A DNA stretch of 64,000 bases from contig NZ_JAFNJE010000001.1 in assembly GCF_017368475.1 (NCBI RefSeq), forward strand, positions 62,001 through 126,000, in the 5' to 3' direction. Source of the stretch: Alteromonas sp. 5E99-2 (GTDB taxonomy: Bacteria; Pseudomonadota; Gammaproteobacteria; Enterobacterales; Alteromonadaceae). The notes below the pieces were generated by a model. The model was not told the origin of the DNA and did no database searches. It saw only the letters and a program-made list of their open reading frames with translations. The position numbers and the translations under genes were made by a program. Shown here piece by piece: positions 42,314 through 51,312 of this stretch; within the stretch, counting starts at the first letter, position 1; each line of letters starts with the position of its first letter.

Positions 42314-43333
42314 GTGAAAACAATATTGGTTACCGGTGGCGCAGGCTATATAGGAAGTCATACCGTACTACAACTACTTGAGCAAAGTTTTAACGTAGTC
42401 GTACTCGATAACTTAAGTAATTCACATCCAGAATCCCTGAATCGAGTTGAAAAGCTCACCAAAAAGAAAGTGTCTTTTATTGAAGGTGATATCAGAGACG
42501 AAAAATTATTAGAGGCTATCTTTAGTGATACAAAAATCGACGCTGTTATTCATTTTGCAGGTTTGAAAGCTGTCGGCGAATCCGTACAAAAACCATTAGA
42601 TTACTATCTAAATAATGTCTACGGTACACTTACACTTTGCACAGCTATGAAAAATGCAGGAGTTAAAAATTTAGTTTTTAGCTCTTCAGCAACCGTATAT
42701 GGCGATCCTGTAACTCTTCCACTAAGAGAGGATTTACCCACAGGTACCCCTACAAATCCTTACGGTATGTCTAAGCTCATGGTAGAACACGTTCTGACCG
42801 ATACCTTTAAATCTGATAACGACTGGAATATTGTTGTTTTAAGATATTTTAACCCAGTTGGTGCTCACGAATCCGGAGAAATAGGCGAAGATCCAAATGG
42901 TTTACCCAACAACCTCATGCCTTATATTTCACAAGTTGCATCGGGCAAGCTAAAGCAGTTAAGTGTTTTTGGCGACGATTACGACACAATAGACGGTACT
43001 GGGGTAAGAGACTATATCCATGTTGTTGACTTAGCCAATGGGCACTTAAAAGCAATTGAGAGGCTTAAGGAAAAACAAGGGTTAGATATATACAACCTTG
43101 GAACAGGGCAAGGTTACAGTGTACTTGAAATGATTAACGCCTTTGAATCGGGAAGCAATCAAAAAGTCTCTTACACTATATCACCACGACGCAGTGGTGA
43201 TGTGGCTTCCTGCTATGCAGATTCGTCCCTTGCAGAAAAAGAACTAAATTGGCAAGCTAAACTCAGTTTACAAGATATGTGTACCAGTACTTGGAAATGG
43301 CAATCGGCCAACCCTAGTGGCTACAAAAAATAA
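42314..43333 (+). CDS. galE: UDP-glucose 4-epimerase
   Basis: GalE interconverts UDP-glucose and UDP-galactose. The 339-residue protein starts with GTG, preceded by AAAGGAAA. It has the NAD-binding motif TGGAGYIGSHTVLQLL at the N-terminus. The catalytic Ser and YxxxK follow (SSSATVYG and YGMSKLMVEH), with RYFNPVGAH and DGTGVRDYIHVVDLA. It provides galactose donors and shares substrate with Ugd and GalU. Confidence 0.96.
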   Translation: MKTILVTGGAGYIGSHTVLQLLEQSFNVVVLDNLSNSHPESLNRVEKLTKKKVSFIEGDIRDEKLLEAIFSDTKIDAVIHFAGLKAVGESVQKPLDYYLNNVYGTLTLCTAMKNAGVKNLVFSSSATVYGDPVTLPLREDLPTGTPTNPYGMSKLMVEHVLTDTFKSDNDWNIVVLRYFNPVGAHESGEIGEDPNGLPNNLMPYISQVASGKLKQLSVFGDDYDTIDGTGVRDYIHVVDLANGHLKAIERLKEKQGLDIYNLGTGQGYSVLEMINAFESGSNQKVSYTISPRRSGDVASCYADSSLAEKELNWQAKLSLQDMCTSTWKWQSANPSGYKK

Positions 43334-43345
43334 GCTTAGTAAATA

Positions 43346-43370
43346 AAAAAGGAGCTTAACGCTCCTTTTT
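43346..43370. terminator. Bidirectional terminator between galE and mlaA
   Basis: The stem GGAGC/GCTCC with a five-base loop is extended by A and T runs (AAAAA/TTTTT) on both sides, so it works in both directions. It overlaps the mlaA stop codon by one base. Confidence 0.85.
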
Positions 43371-44176
43371 TATTGCTGCCCTTCTTCTAAGAAAGCTTCA
43401 AATTCATCGAAGTCATCAAGCTGCTCCTCATCCAAATCAGGGTCTTCTAACTTGCCATCAGAGACTTGAAAAGCCTTGTTTTGAAAATACGCATTTTTCA
43501 CAAAGGCATAATCATCTGGTGACTGAAGCAACTGATCTTCTTGAAGAATAAGAGTCGCTCTGGTTTCTAATGCAACAACCACAGTTCGTATTATCGCCGT
43601 ACTGCCATCTAAAATGGTAAGTGGATAATAAAAATTATCGACCGTGTCTCCGGCGATACCGCGCACGTCATTAGGCCCAAGTGCTGGAGTCATGACAAAG
43701 GGTCCGTTTGGCACGCCCCATACTCCTAGCACTTCATCGAAATCTTCATCTTGGCGGCTTAAGCCCATTTTGTCGGCTATATCAATCAGCCCTGCCAACC
43801 CCAATGTACTGTTAATTGTAAACCTAGCCAAGCTATCTAGACTGTCTCCGCCTTTGCCTTGAAGCGCGTTGTTAACGACATTACCGGGTTCTTCAAGGTT
43901 TCTAGCTGCATTTAGCAGCCCTGTTCGCGCAAATTTAGGCATTACTGTGGTATAGGCAATAGTTGCGGGACGTATTAAATAACGATCTAGGATATTCCAA
44001 TTAAAATCCCAAACTACCCTATTAATGGGCTCAATTGGATCTCTAGGGTCGCTTTGGTTTTGTTCTACATTAGTGTCAGCTGTACTATCACCCTGCTGCT
44101 CTGAATGACGAGTTGTACACCCGCCTATTACAAGTGCGGTGATGAAGACCAATGATATAGTTAAATTTTTATTCAC
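43370..44176 (-). CDS. mlaA: Outer-membrane lipid asymmetry lipoprotein MlaA (VacJ)
   Basis: This 268-residue lipoprotein has lipobox IGGC (Cys20). The MlaA domain is clear: DPIEPINRVVWDFNW, then RNLEEPGNVVNNALQGK, FTINSTLGLAGLIDIADKMGL and GVWGVPNGPFVMTPALGP. A Glu/Asp-rich C-terminal tail follows. MlaA removes phospholipids from the outer leaflet of the outer membrane and passes them to the Mla ABC system. Its start overlaps the ccmI stop by 4 bases, so it is cotranscribed with cytochrome c maturation genes. Confidence 0.95.
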   Translation of the reverse strand: MNKNLTISLVFITALVIGGCTTRHSEQQGDSTADTNVEQNQSDPRDPIEPINRVVWDFNWNILDRYLIRPATIAYTTVMPKFARTGLLNAARNLEEPGNVVNNALQGKGGDSLDSLARFTINSTLGLAGLIDIADKMGLSRQDEDFDEVLGVWGVPNGPFVMTPALGPNDVRGIAGDTVDNFYYPLTILDGSTAIIRTVVVALETRATLILQEDQLLQSPDDYAFVKNAYFQNKAFQVSDGKLEDPDLDEEQLDDFDEFEAFLEEGQQ

Positions 44177-45396
44177 TCTATTACCTTATCAATCAAAATA
44201 GTATGTGTGCTATCTGATATTCTGTTTGTTATTACTAACGTCCCTTGTATGTCACCACTTTTTGTAGTTACATCTTGAGTAGCAGAAAGCCTAACCGTTA
44301 CATTCACACTGGAGAAATCAGACAGCACTTTCTCAGGTATCATTGCGTTATCATCGGTAAGTGTTACTTTAACCGGAAAATCGCCAATTCTTAGTCGCTT
44401 TACTGCAATTGGCAATCCAGACGTTAAATTATCTGGCCTCACGAACACTATCATATGACCGTCTAAAGGCACTTTATTTTTCATATTTTGTGATAAATGA
44501 ACCGATAGCGTTAAACTTTTCGGCACCTTAGGTAAATTAGCTTCACTGTTATGTATACCGAGTTGAGTATCTAAACTTGCCTTAATAGGGCTTTTCGAAT
44601 CTAATTTATTTCTCACTTTCAAATAAAATGGCAAAGCAACCTGAGTTTGGCCTAAGTCCGCAGAAGCCACAGCCATCATCAGATTAAGACTGTTATCATC
44701 ATGATTCAGACTTAATAAGTATCTCAATTGTTTTTGCGCCAGTCTTACGTTCTGCTCAGAAGATGTCATCATTAATGCTTGAACATAGCTAACTCGAATA
44801 GCATTGTTATTTGGCTGAATATCTAATGAACGTTCAAAAGCGGCAATCGCTTCATCCGCTCGACCTAAGGATAAATGTAGTTTTCCCAAAAACATCCAAC
44901 CTTGGGCATCTTTAGGCTCATCTTTTAATTTTAATCGAATCGCAAGAGCAAGGGTTTGAATATCATCAGGAGTAAGACCGCCTGACTTTTCTGGTGAGAG
45001 TAGCTTTTGGCTCAATATTACCGTGTTTTCATTAGCTTCTGTCATCATTTTAATTTCGGTAAGATGATGTACTTTGAAATACACAGCACTCGATATTCCA
45101 AGAGCAACAAAAAGCCCGACGAACAAAATAGGAAACGCTGTATTTTTCCGTAACGATACATTGCTTTGTTCCTCAATTAATGCCAGCTTTACCTCATCTG
45201 TAGCACTAATTAAATCGCTTTTGCTAATAAGCCCTTCGTTAAATTCACGCTCCATCTCTGATAAGCGTCTTTTAACTAAAGCAGTGTTAGTCACTTCATA
45301 TTGTTCATCTCTTTTATTCTTAAATAAAAAAGGCAAAGACACAGAGAAAATAAGCACACATGTCAGTACTAAAATGAAACCTAAGAACATGTTCAT
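44173..45396 (-). CDS. ccmI: Cytochrome c maturation protein CcmI
   Basis: This 407-residue protein has an N-terminal membrane helix, a second one near residue 88-106, and a periplasmic TPR region (GWMFLGKLHLSLGRADEAIAAFERSL, then VRLAQKQLRYLLSLN). CcmI binds apocytochrome c and presents it to CcmH/CcmF. The start overlaps ccmH by 4 bases. This is the last ccm gene of the operon. Confidence 0.9.
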   Translation of the reverse strand: MNMFLGFILVLTCVLIFSVSLPFLFKNKRDEQYEVTNTALVKRRLSEMEREFNEGLISKSDLISATDEVKLALIEEQSNVSLRKNTAFPILFVGLFVALGISSAVYFKVHHLTEIKMMTEANENTVILSQKLLSPEKSGGLTPDDIQTLALAIRLKLKDEPKDAQGWMFLGKLHLSLGRADEAIAAFERSLDIQPNNNAIRVSYVQALMMTSSEQNVRLAQKQLRYLLSLNHDDNSLNLMMAVASADLGQTQVALPFYLKVRNKLDSKSPIKASLDTQLGIHNSEANLPKVPKSLTLSVHLSQNMKNKVPLDGHMIVFVRPDNLTSGLPIAVKRLRIGDFPVKVTLTDDNAMIPEKVLSDFSSVNVTVRLSATQDVTTKSGDIQGTLVITNRISDSTHTILIDKVIE

Positions 45397-45869
45397 TGTT
45401 CTTTTTCCAACCCTAAGAGCGAATTGGCTTTTTCTATTGCCAGTGCTTTATTTTTTTCAACTGATTTTCTAGAACTTTCGTTAGATTTACTTTTTTTCAC
45501 ATAAAGAAAACCACAAAAACCAAAAAAAACAAAACTTAGAGGAATCAACCAAAGCAATGCAGTCACAGCGTTAAGCGGAGGTTGATAATATACAAAGTCG
45601 CCATACCTCGCCTTCATAAATAAAACGATTTCATCCTCAGACATCCCCTCGGATAATAACTGATGCACTTTACGGCGCATATCGCTAGCTATCATTGCAT
45701 TACTATCGGCAATATTCTGGTTTAGGCATTTAGGACACCGCAGATTTTCAGTTAAATGAATAAAGCGCTTATTCAGCTGAGGATCGTCAAAGCTATAGCT
45801 GTCTACTGCGGCTTGTGCCAAAGAAGCATAAAATAGGATAAATAATAGGATACAACCTAGTCGTTTCAA
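45393..45869 (-). CDS. ccmH: Cytochrome c maturation thiol protein CcmH
   Basis: This 158-residue protein has a signal peptide, then the redox motif LRCPKCLNQNIADSN (Cys45 and Cys48). The segment SEGMSEDEIVLFMKARYGDFVYYQPP follows, and a membrane helix near 102-122. CcmH reduces the apocytochrome haem-binding cysteines with CcmG. This is the short CcmH of organisms that have a separate CcmI. Confidence 0.95.
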   Translation of the reverse strand: MKRLGCILLFILFYASLAQAAVDSYSFDDPQLNKRFIHLTENLRCPKCLNQNIADSNAMIASDMRRKVHQLLSEGMSEDEIVLFMKARYGDFVYYQPPLNAVTALLWLIPLSFVFFGFCGFLYVKKSKSNESSRKSVEKNKALAIEKANSLLGLEKEQ

Positions 45870-45882
45870 CAGACTATTCTCT

Positions 45883-46458
45883 TTATTCCGCTTCTAATAC
45901 TGTAATTGCAGGTTTCAATTTAGAGACCCACACATTCTCATTCACATCCCCAATATGATGCCAACGCACCACGCCTTTTTTATCAATTAAAAAATGCTCT
46001 GGGGCACCAGTAACACCTAAGTCTAGAGACAGGTCTCGTTTTATATCTAGAATGTGAAATTTATAAGGGTCACCAAAACGATTAAGCATTTCATAGGCTT
46101 CTTTTTGCACGCTCTCAATGCTTCTAGTACCAAATTCTGGGTCGAGCTCCTGATCGTAATACAAACCAATAATACGCACGCCTTCTAAATCAACTAAATC
46201 CGTTAAAAAAGGCAATTCCACAGCGCAAGTTATACACCATACTCCCCACACATTTAGTAAGGTTACTTTTCCGTCAAATATATCAGGCGTATGTATAACC
46301 GTTGAGTCATATAAATCAGGTAACTTAAAATCAGGGATTGGATTACCAACCACGCTTGAATTAAGTTCTTTTGGGTCGGAATACAGTCCTTTTAATAAAA
46401 AAGCCACTCCGCCAACAAATAAAAATAAGGGTATAGCAAATAAACCTATCTTCTTCAT
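45883..46458 (-). CDS. ccmG: Thiol:disulfide interchange protein CcmG (DsbE)
   Basis: This 191-residue membrane-anchored thioredoxin-fold protein has an N-terminal helix, then the active site VWCITC (Cys75 and Cys78). The more usual motif is WCPTC, so the second residue is altered. The cis-Pro region GVTGAPEHFLIDKKG is present. It reduces CcmH and apocytochromes. The start overlaps the ccmF stop by 4 bases. Confidence 0.94.
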   Translation of the reverse strand: MKKIGLFAIPLFLFVGGVAFLLKGLYSDPKELNSSVVGNPIPDFKLPDLYDSTVIHTPDIFDGKVTLLNVWGVWCITCAVELPFLTDLVDLEGVRIIGLYYDQELDPEFGTRSIESVQKEAYEMLNRFGDPYKFHILDIKRDLSLDLGVTGAPEHFLIDKKGVVRWHHIGDVNENVWVSKLKPAITVLEAE

Positions 46459-48452
46459 ATTGTCTTTGCCTTCTCTGATCCTTTAAGTGTACGTCTAGTG
46501 CCAGTATTTTTTAATTTCTTGGCGAGACGATATCTTTTATCAACAATAGAGCAAAAGCCACCTAACGCCATTATCGCAGCCCCCAACCAAATCCAAATAA
46601 CAAAAGGCTTAATATAAATTCTTACAGCCCATGAACCATCGTCCAAGGGTTCTCCTAGGGCAATAAAAACATCTCGAATAAGACTAGAATCAATGCCCGC
46701 CTCAGTCATTGGCATTCCTTGAACGGGGTAAAACCGCTTCTCAGGAGTTAAGGTTGTAACCGACGTTCCTTCGCTTTTTACTAAAAACTCACCAACATCC
46801 GCTGAATAGTTAGGGCCTTTTGACGCCGATACTTTATTAAAGGTAAATGAATAATGCGATAATTCAACTGTTTCTCCTGGGTACATTCTAACATTACGCT
46901 CTAAATCATAATTACTGACTAATGTAATGCCGATAACCGAGACCGCAAAACCCACATGACCCAGTACCATTCCCCAATGACTAGATGTAAGTCTCATTAA
47001 TCTTTCTAACGTAGAGCCTTTATCCATTGCATCAAGGCGTTGAAGAACCTCCTGCACAGTGGTAATAAAAATCCAGCAACACAAAACTAGACCAAGACCT
47101 GCCATATAGGTAGGTTGGTCATAAGTAAGATTAATTAGAACCCCTGCACTCAAAGATAAGCCAAACGCAGTTAGCAGTGTATTTTGCAATTTTTTTGGTG
47201 ACTGCTGTTTCCATTTCGACAGTGGACCAAGTCCTAATAAAAAGACAAAAGGCACAATCAACAACACAAACATTTGATTATAAAACGGAGCACCAACGGA
47301 AATGCTTCCAAGCCCCATTTCTTTGTGCACTAAGGGTAAAAGCGTCCCTAAAAGTACCACTAAAGTCGCAGCACATAAAAACAGGTTATTTCCTACTAGT
47401 AGAACTTCCCGAGAAAACAATGTGTAACGCCCATGACTCTTTAAAGCGCCAGCTCTAAAAGCATAAAGCCCTAATGCCGAACCACTCAAGACAACGAGTA
47501 TCCCCAAAATAAATAAGCCTCTGGCTGGATCACTAGCAAAAGAGTGAACCGAAACAATGACACCAGAACGCACTAAAAACGTCCCTAACAGACTTAAAGA
47601 AAATGCTGAAATCGCCAGTAACACAGTCCAACTTTTAAACACTTTTCGTTTTTCAGTTACTGCTAAGGAATGCATTAGTGCAGTTCCCACTAACCAGGGC
47701 ATAAATGATGCGTTTTCAACTGGATCCCAAAACCACCATCCGCCCCAACCTAATTCGTAATAAGCCCACCAGCTACCAAGAGCGATACCTAATGTTAAAA
47801 AGGACCATGCCGCAATTACCCATGGGCGCGACCATCTAGCCCAAGTGCTATCGAGTTGCCCAGAAATCAAAGCTGACACTGCAAACGCAAACGCGACCGA
47901 AAAACCTACATACCCCATATATAACATAGGAGGGTGAATGATCATGCCAAAGTCTTGTAACAAAGGGTTCAAGTCTCGACCATCAACAGGAAAAAACGGC
48001 AACAAGCTTTCAAAGGGGTTCGACGTCAGTAGCATGAACAAATAAAAACCAATTGCTATAGTACCCAATACGGCTAACACCATAGACACCATAGCTAAAG
48101 GAATACCTCTGCTAAAAATAGTAACAGCAAGCATCCATGAAGACAGCATTAAAACCCAGAGCAAAAAAGAACCTTCATGCCCCCCCCACACCCCGGTAAT
48201 TTTATAAGGTAATGGAAGACTTGAATTAGAATTTTGTGCAACATACGCCAGACTAAAGTCATCGGTAATAAAAGAGTAAGTCAAACAACAATAAGAAATC
48301 AGGGTAAATGTGAATAACCCAACCGCCAATGGCTTGGCCATCATCATTAATTGCGCGTTGTTGGTTTTTGCACCCCACATTGGATAGATGGCCAGTAAAA
48401 TGGAGACCAATAGAGCAAACGTTAAAGAGATATTGCCTATTTCTGCAATCAT
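46455..48452 (-). CDS. ccmF: Haem lyase subunit CcmF
   Basis: This 665-residue polytopic membrane protein has about 14 hydrophobic segments. The haem-handling WWD domain is visible as GWGGWWFWDPVENASFMPWL (around residue 232), with conserved His in GGHEGSFLLW and MIIHPPMLYMGY. CcmF ligates haem to apocytochrome c together with CcmH. It lies 3 bp after ccmE. Confidence 0.97.
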   Translation of the reverse strand: MIAEIGNISLTFALLVSILLAIYPMWGAKTNNAQLMMMAKPLAVGLFTFTLISYCCLTYSFITDDFSLAYVAQNSNSSLPLPYKITGVWGGHEGSFLLWVLMLSSWMLAVTIFSRGIPLAMVSMVLAVLGTIAIGFYLFMLLTSNPFESLLPFFPVDGRDLNPLLQDFGMIIHPPMLYMGYVGFSVAFAFAVSALISGQLDSTWARWSRPWVIAAWSFLTLGIALGSWWAYYELGWGGWWFWDPVENASFMPWLVGTALMHSLAVTEKRKVFKSWTVLLAISAFSLSLLGTFLVRSGVIVSVHSFASDPARGLFILGILVVLSGSALGLYAFRAGALKSHGRYTLFSREVLLVGNNLFLCAATLVVLLGTLLPLVHKEMGLGSISVGAPFYNQMFVLLIVPFVFLLGLGPLSKWKQQSPKKLQNTLLTAFGLSLSAGVLINLTYDQPTYMAGLGLVLCCWIFITTVQEVLQRLDAMDKGSTLERLMRLTSSHWGMVLGHVGFAVSVIGITLVSNYDLERNVRMYPGETVELSHYSFTFNKVSASKGPNYSADVGEFLVKSEGTSVTTLTPEKRFYPVQGMPMTEAGIDSSLIRDVFIALGEPLDDGSWAVRIYIKPFVIWIWLGAAIMALGGFCSIVDKRYRLAKKLKNTGTRRTLKGSEKAKTI

Positions 48453-48455
48453 GAA

Positions 48456-48932
48456 TTAACGCCCATTTATCTCATTTACAACGTCAGGTTTAACGTGTTT
48501 TATACCTTTTAATGACTCAGCCAATTCTGGCGGTAAATAGTTTTCATCGTGCTTAGCTAACACTTCATCAGCGACCACAGTTTTAGCGTCAGTGAGTATA
48601 CCTGTGGCTATAATGCCTTGCCCTTCTCTAAACAAATCAGGAAGAATACCGTCAAAGCGAACCAAAACCTGTGGCCCTGTATCCACCAAAGTAAAGGAAA
48701 CCGCTAGAGAATTTGGATCTCGATTTACTGAATCAGGTACCACCATGCCACCAATGCGCAAACGTTGACCCACTTGTGGAATTTGTCCATTTTTCCCATT
48801 CACTATTTCAGATGGAGTATAAAAAAGATCTATGTTTTCACTTAACGCATACAGCATTAAACCGACTGCGCCAGCCACTAGGGTAATTGCAGCAATTGTC
48901 ATGATTAATCGTTGTTTTCTTCTAGGAGTCAT
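48456..48932 (-). CDS. ccmE: Haem chaperone CcmE
   Basis: This 158-residue periplasmic haem chaperone has an N-terminal membrane helix and the covalent haem-binding motif [13 protein letters not shown], with His near residue 128. The central beta-barrel includes [12 protein letters not shown] and [11 protein letters not shown]-like segments. Start overlaps ccmD by 4 bases. Confidence 0.96.
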   Translation of the reverse strand: MTPRRKQRLIMTIAAITLVAGAVGLMLYALSENIDLFYTPSEIVNGKNGQIPQVGQRLRIGGMVVPDSVNRDPNSLAVSFTLVDTGPQVLVRFDGILPDLFREGQGIIATGILTDAKTVVADEVLAKHDENYLPPELAESLKGIKHVKPDVVNEINGR

Positions 48933-49171
48933 AATGAAGTGCTGCCATTTTCGCTCTGTTTGTGCTGCTGACTGTCTTTAATTCGCTGCTGCCTTTTCTC
49001 GTTTTTAATTAGCAATTGTTTTAATTGTTTTGATATGAAAAATGTATGAATGACTAAAAAAACCATCGCGAATATGAAAATACCAAAAGAGCACCATACA
49101 TACAGCCCGTAGCCTCCCATAGACAAAAAATCACTCAATGAGTCAAATTGCATACTAGTTTTTACCTTCAA
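48929..49171 (-). CDS. ccmD: Haem exporter accessory protein CcmD
   Basis: This is an 80-residue protein with one membrane helix (about 23-45, [19 protein letters not shown]) and a basic C-terminus. The N-terminal [16 protein letters not shown] segment is the CcmD signature. It helps release holo-CcmE from the CcmABC complex. Overlaps ccmC by 17 bp. Confidence 0.92.
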   Translation of the reverse strand: MKVKTSMQFDSLSDFLSMGGYGLYVWCSFGIFIFAMVFLVIHTFFISKQLKQLLIKNEKRQQRIKDSQQHKQSENGSTSL

Positions 49172-49898
49172 ACAAAACGTGCTTAACCCAAGGTCGATGA
49201 ATTTCTCTTCGTACTATTTCGTTTTTTAATCTTAAGCACACAATACCTGCAGCAAAAAGACTAAATCCAAGTAAACACACAAGTAAGGGCCATAACATCT
49301 CAGGTGCAATTGAAGGCGATTCAAATTTACTAATGGTGGCACCTTGATGCAAGGTATTCCACCACTCTACGGAAAAATGGATTATAGGAACATTGACTAC
49401 ACCTACTAATGCCATTACGGCGCTGGCTTTTCCGGCAAGCTGTTTATCCTCAAAAGCAGCGTATAGCGCCATGACGCCAAAATACAAAAATAGCATAATG
49501 AGTTCAGTGGTTAATCGCGCATCCCATACCCACCATTTTCCCCACATAGGTTTGCCCCAAATGGCGCCGGTGATCAATGCTATAAAGGTCATAACAGCCC
49601 CCACGGGAGCCAACGCGATCACACTCATAAATGCCGTTCGCCATTGCCACACCAATCCCACTAAGGCGGCCACTGCCATAGTGGTGTATATCCCCATAGA
49701 GAGTAGCGCCGCAGGCACGTGGATATAGATAATTCGAAACGCATCACCTTGCTGGTAATCTTTTGGCGCGAAACCCAGCCCCCAAATGCAACCAATTAGA
49801 ATGAGTACAAACGACGGCCATAAAAAGAACGGCCATAGGCCATTGCATAAAGTAAACACACGTTCAGTTTTCGCGTATGAATGTAACCATTTCCACAT
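49155..49898 (-). CDS. ccmC: Haem exporter permease CcmC
   Basis: This 247-residue protein has six membrane segments and the WWD motif WGKWWVWDARLTTELIM near residue 125. Conserved His residues occur in IYIHVPAALLSM and IIHFSVEWWNTLHQGAT. CcmC loads haem onto CcmE. It overlaps ccmB by one base. Confidence 0.96.
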   Translation of the reverse strand: MWKWLHSYAKTERVFTLCNGLWPFFLWPSFVLILIGCIWGLGFAPKDYQQGDAFRIIYIHVPAALLSMGIYTTMAVAALVGLVWQWRTAFMSVIALAPVGAVMTFIALITGAIWGKPMWGKWWVWDARLTTELIMLFLYFGVMALYAAFEDKQLAGKASAVMALVGVVNVPIIHFSVEWWNTLHQGATISKFESPSIAPEMLWPLLVCLLGFSLFAAGIVCLRLKNEIVRREIHRPWVKHVLFEGKN

Positions 49899-50575
49899 TA
49901 GTCTTGACTTACCTTTAAAGCGTAGGCAATTGCAAATGGCGCAATTGCAGAGGTAAATAATAGAATTGAACCCATGATAGCAAGTTGTTGTAAATAAGGT
50001 AATTGGGCTGATGCATTTTCAATAGCCGCAGTAGCAAAAATTAATAATGGAATAAACACAGGTACGAGTAGCAATGACAATATTAGTACGGCATTTTTTG
50101 CTTTTAACGTTAACGCAACGCCAATAGCGCCCAACATAGATAAAACCGGAGTACCTAGGAGTAACGTTAACAACAATACCAGCATACTATGACCTCCAAC
50201 ATTAAATAACAATGCGAATATGGGCGTCATAATCAATAGAGGCACAAAAGTAATTAGCCAATGACAAAACACTTTACCGAACGTAATTAGTGAGAGTGGG
50301 ATCCCACATAGGAGCATTTGATCTAGAGAGCCATCAATAAAATCATCGCGAAATATACGCTCTAAGCTGAGCAATGTACTCAATATAGCGGCAATCCAGA
50401 TAACACCGGGGCCAATACGACTCAAAAGTTCTGGAGATGGACTAATGGCAATAGGAAAAAGGGTAACGACCATAAGTATAAATAGAAGAGGCTGAAGTAC
50501 TTCCCCTCGCTGTCGAATAGCTAGAATAAACTCCCTTACAATCACCCCTTGATAAACACGATTAACCAAATTCAA
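49898..50575 (-). CDS. ccmB: Haem exporter permease CcmB
   Basis: This 225-residue integral membrane protein has about six hydrophobic segments. The CcmB signature is seen in RQRGEVLQPLLFILMVVTLFPIAI and FRDDFIDGSLDQMLLCGIPL. It pairs with the CcmA ATPase in the complex that releases holo-CcmE. Start overlaps ccmA by 4 bases. Confidence 0.95.
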   Translation of the reverse strand: MNLVNRVYQGVIVREFILAIRQRGEVLQPLLFILMVVTLFPIAISPSPELLSRIGPGVIWIAAILSTLLSLERIFRDDFIDGSLDQMLLCGIPLSLITFGKVFCHWLITFVPLLIMTPIFALLFNVGGHSMLVLLLTLLLGTPVLSMLGAIGVALTLKAKNAVLILSLLLVPVFIPLLIFATAAIENASAQLPYLQQLAIMGSILLFTSAIAPFAIAYALKVSQD

Positions 50576-51201
50576 AACCGGTACTCCATTGCGAATTTCC
50601 GTATTTTTTCATGTAGCCTCAAAGGCTGATGTGAGGTCAAAACTACAGTCCCGCCCTGCTCAACGAAAGAATGAATTCGCTGATTTATGACATCAATACC
50701 ACTTTTATCTAACGCCGTGAATGGCTCATCTAACACCCATAATTTAGCATTAGGCTTTAACCATAAACGGCTTAGAGCGACTCTGCGCTGCTGCCCAGCT
50801 GAAAGCGCATTAACAGGGATATCATCCACTCCGGCTAGGCCTAATTGCGATAATACCCGCTCAATTTCATCACTATTCCCTTCAATACCCTGCTGTTTTA
50901 ACCAAAAGAGGGTATTTTCAACTGCTGTTAACTGGCCATTTATGGACGACTTATGGCCAATGAACACCAGTATTTTATGGAGCATCTCAGGATTTTCAGT
51001 AAGGGGATTTCCTTGTACGTATATCTCACCGTTAGACGGTAACGCTAAACCAACAAGAATGCGTAATAAGCTGGTTTTACCGGCTCCATTTTCACCGACC
51101 ACATGTACAATTTCACCTTGAGTAACATCTAAATTTAGATTTTCAAATAGAACTCTGTCTCGTTTTATACAAGTAAGTTGGTTAGCGGAAATTAAATGCA
51201 T
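50572..51201 (-). CDS. ccmA: Haem exporter ATP-binding protein CcmA
   Basis: This 209-residue ABC ATPase has Walker A GENGAGKTSLLRI, signature LSAGQQRRVALSRL, Walker B LWVLDEPFTALD and the switch His in LTSHQPL. It is the first gene of the ccmABCDEFGHI-mlaA operon. The preceding 111 bp contain the recA terminator and must hold the operon promoter. Confidence 0.95.
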   Translation of the reverse strand: MHLISANQLTCIKRDRVLFENLNLDVTQGEIVHVVGENGAGKTSLLRILVGLALPSNGEIYVQGNPLTENPEMLHKILVFIGHKSSINGQLTAVENTLFWLKQQGIEGNSDEIERVLSQLGLAGVDDIPVNALSAGQQRRVALSRLWLKPNAKLWVLDEPFTALDKSGIDVINQRIHSFVEQGGTVVLTSHQPLRLHEKIRKFAMEYRF

Positions 51202-51250
51202 TGTCAGTGAGTATAAAAAATAGCGAGGGATGAATATAACACATACAAAT

Positions 51251-51276
51251 AAAAAAGCCCGCAGGGCAAGCGGGCT
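51251..51276 (-). terminator. Intrinsic terminator of recA
   Basis: The stem AGCCCGC/GCGGGCT (51256-51262 and 51270-51276) has a seven-base loop and is followed by T residues on the minus strand. It ends the recA transcript 37 bp after the stop. Confidence 0.9.
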
Positions 51277-51312
51277 ACAAAGTGGAACGGGGAAGTTCCT
51301 ATTGCGAAAAGG

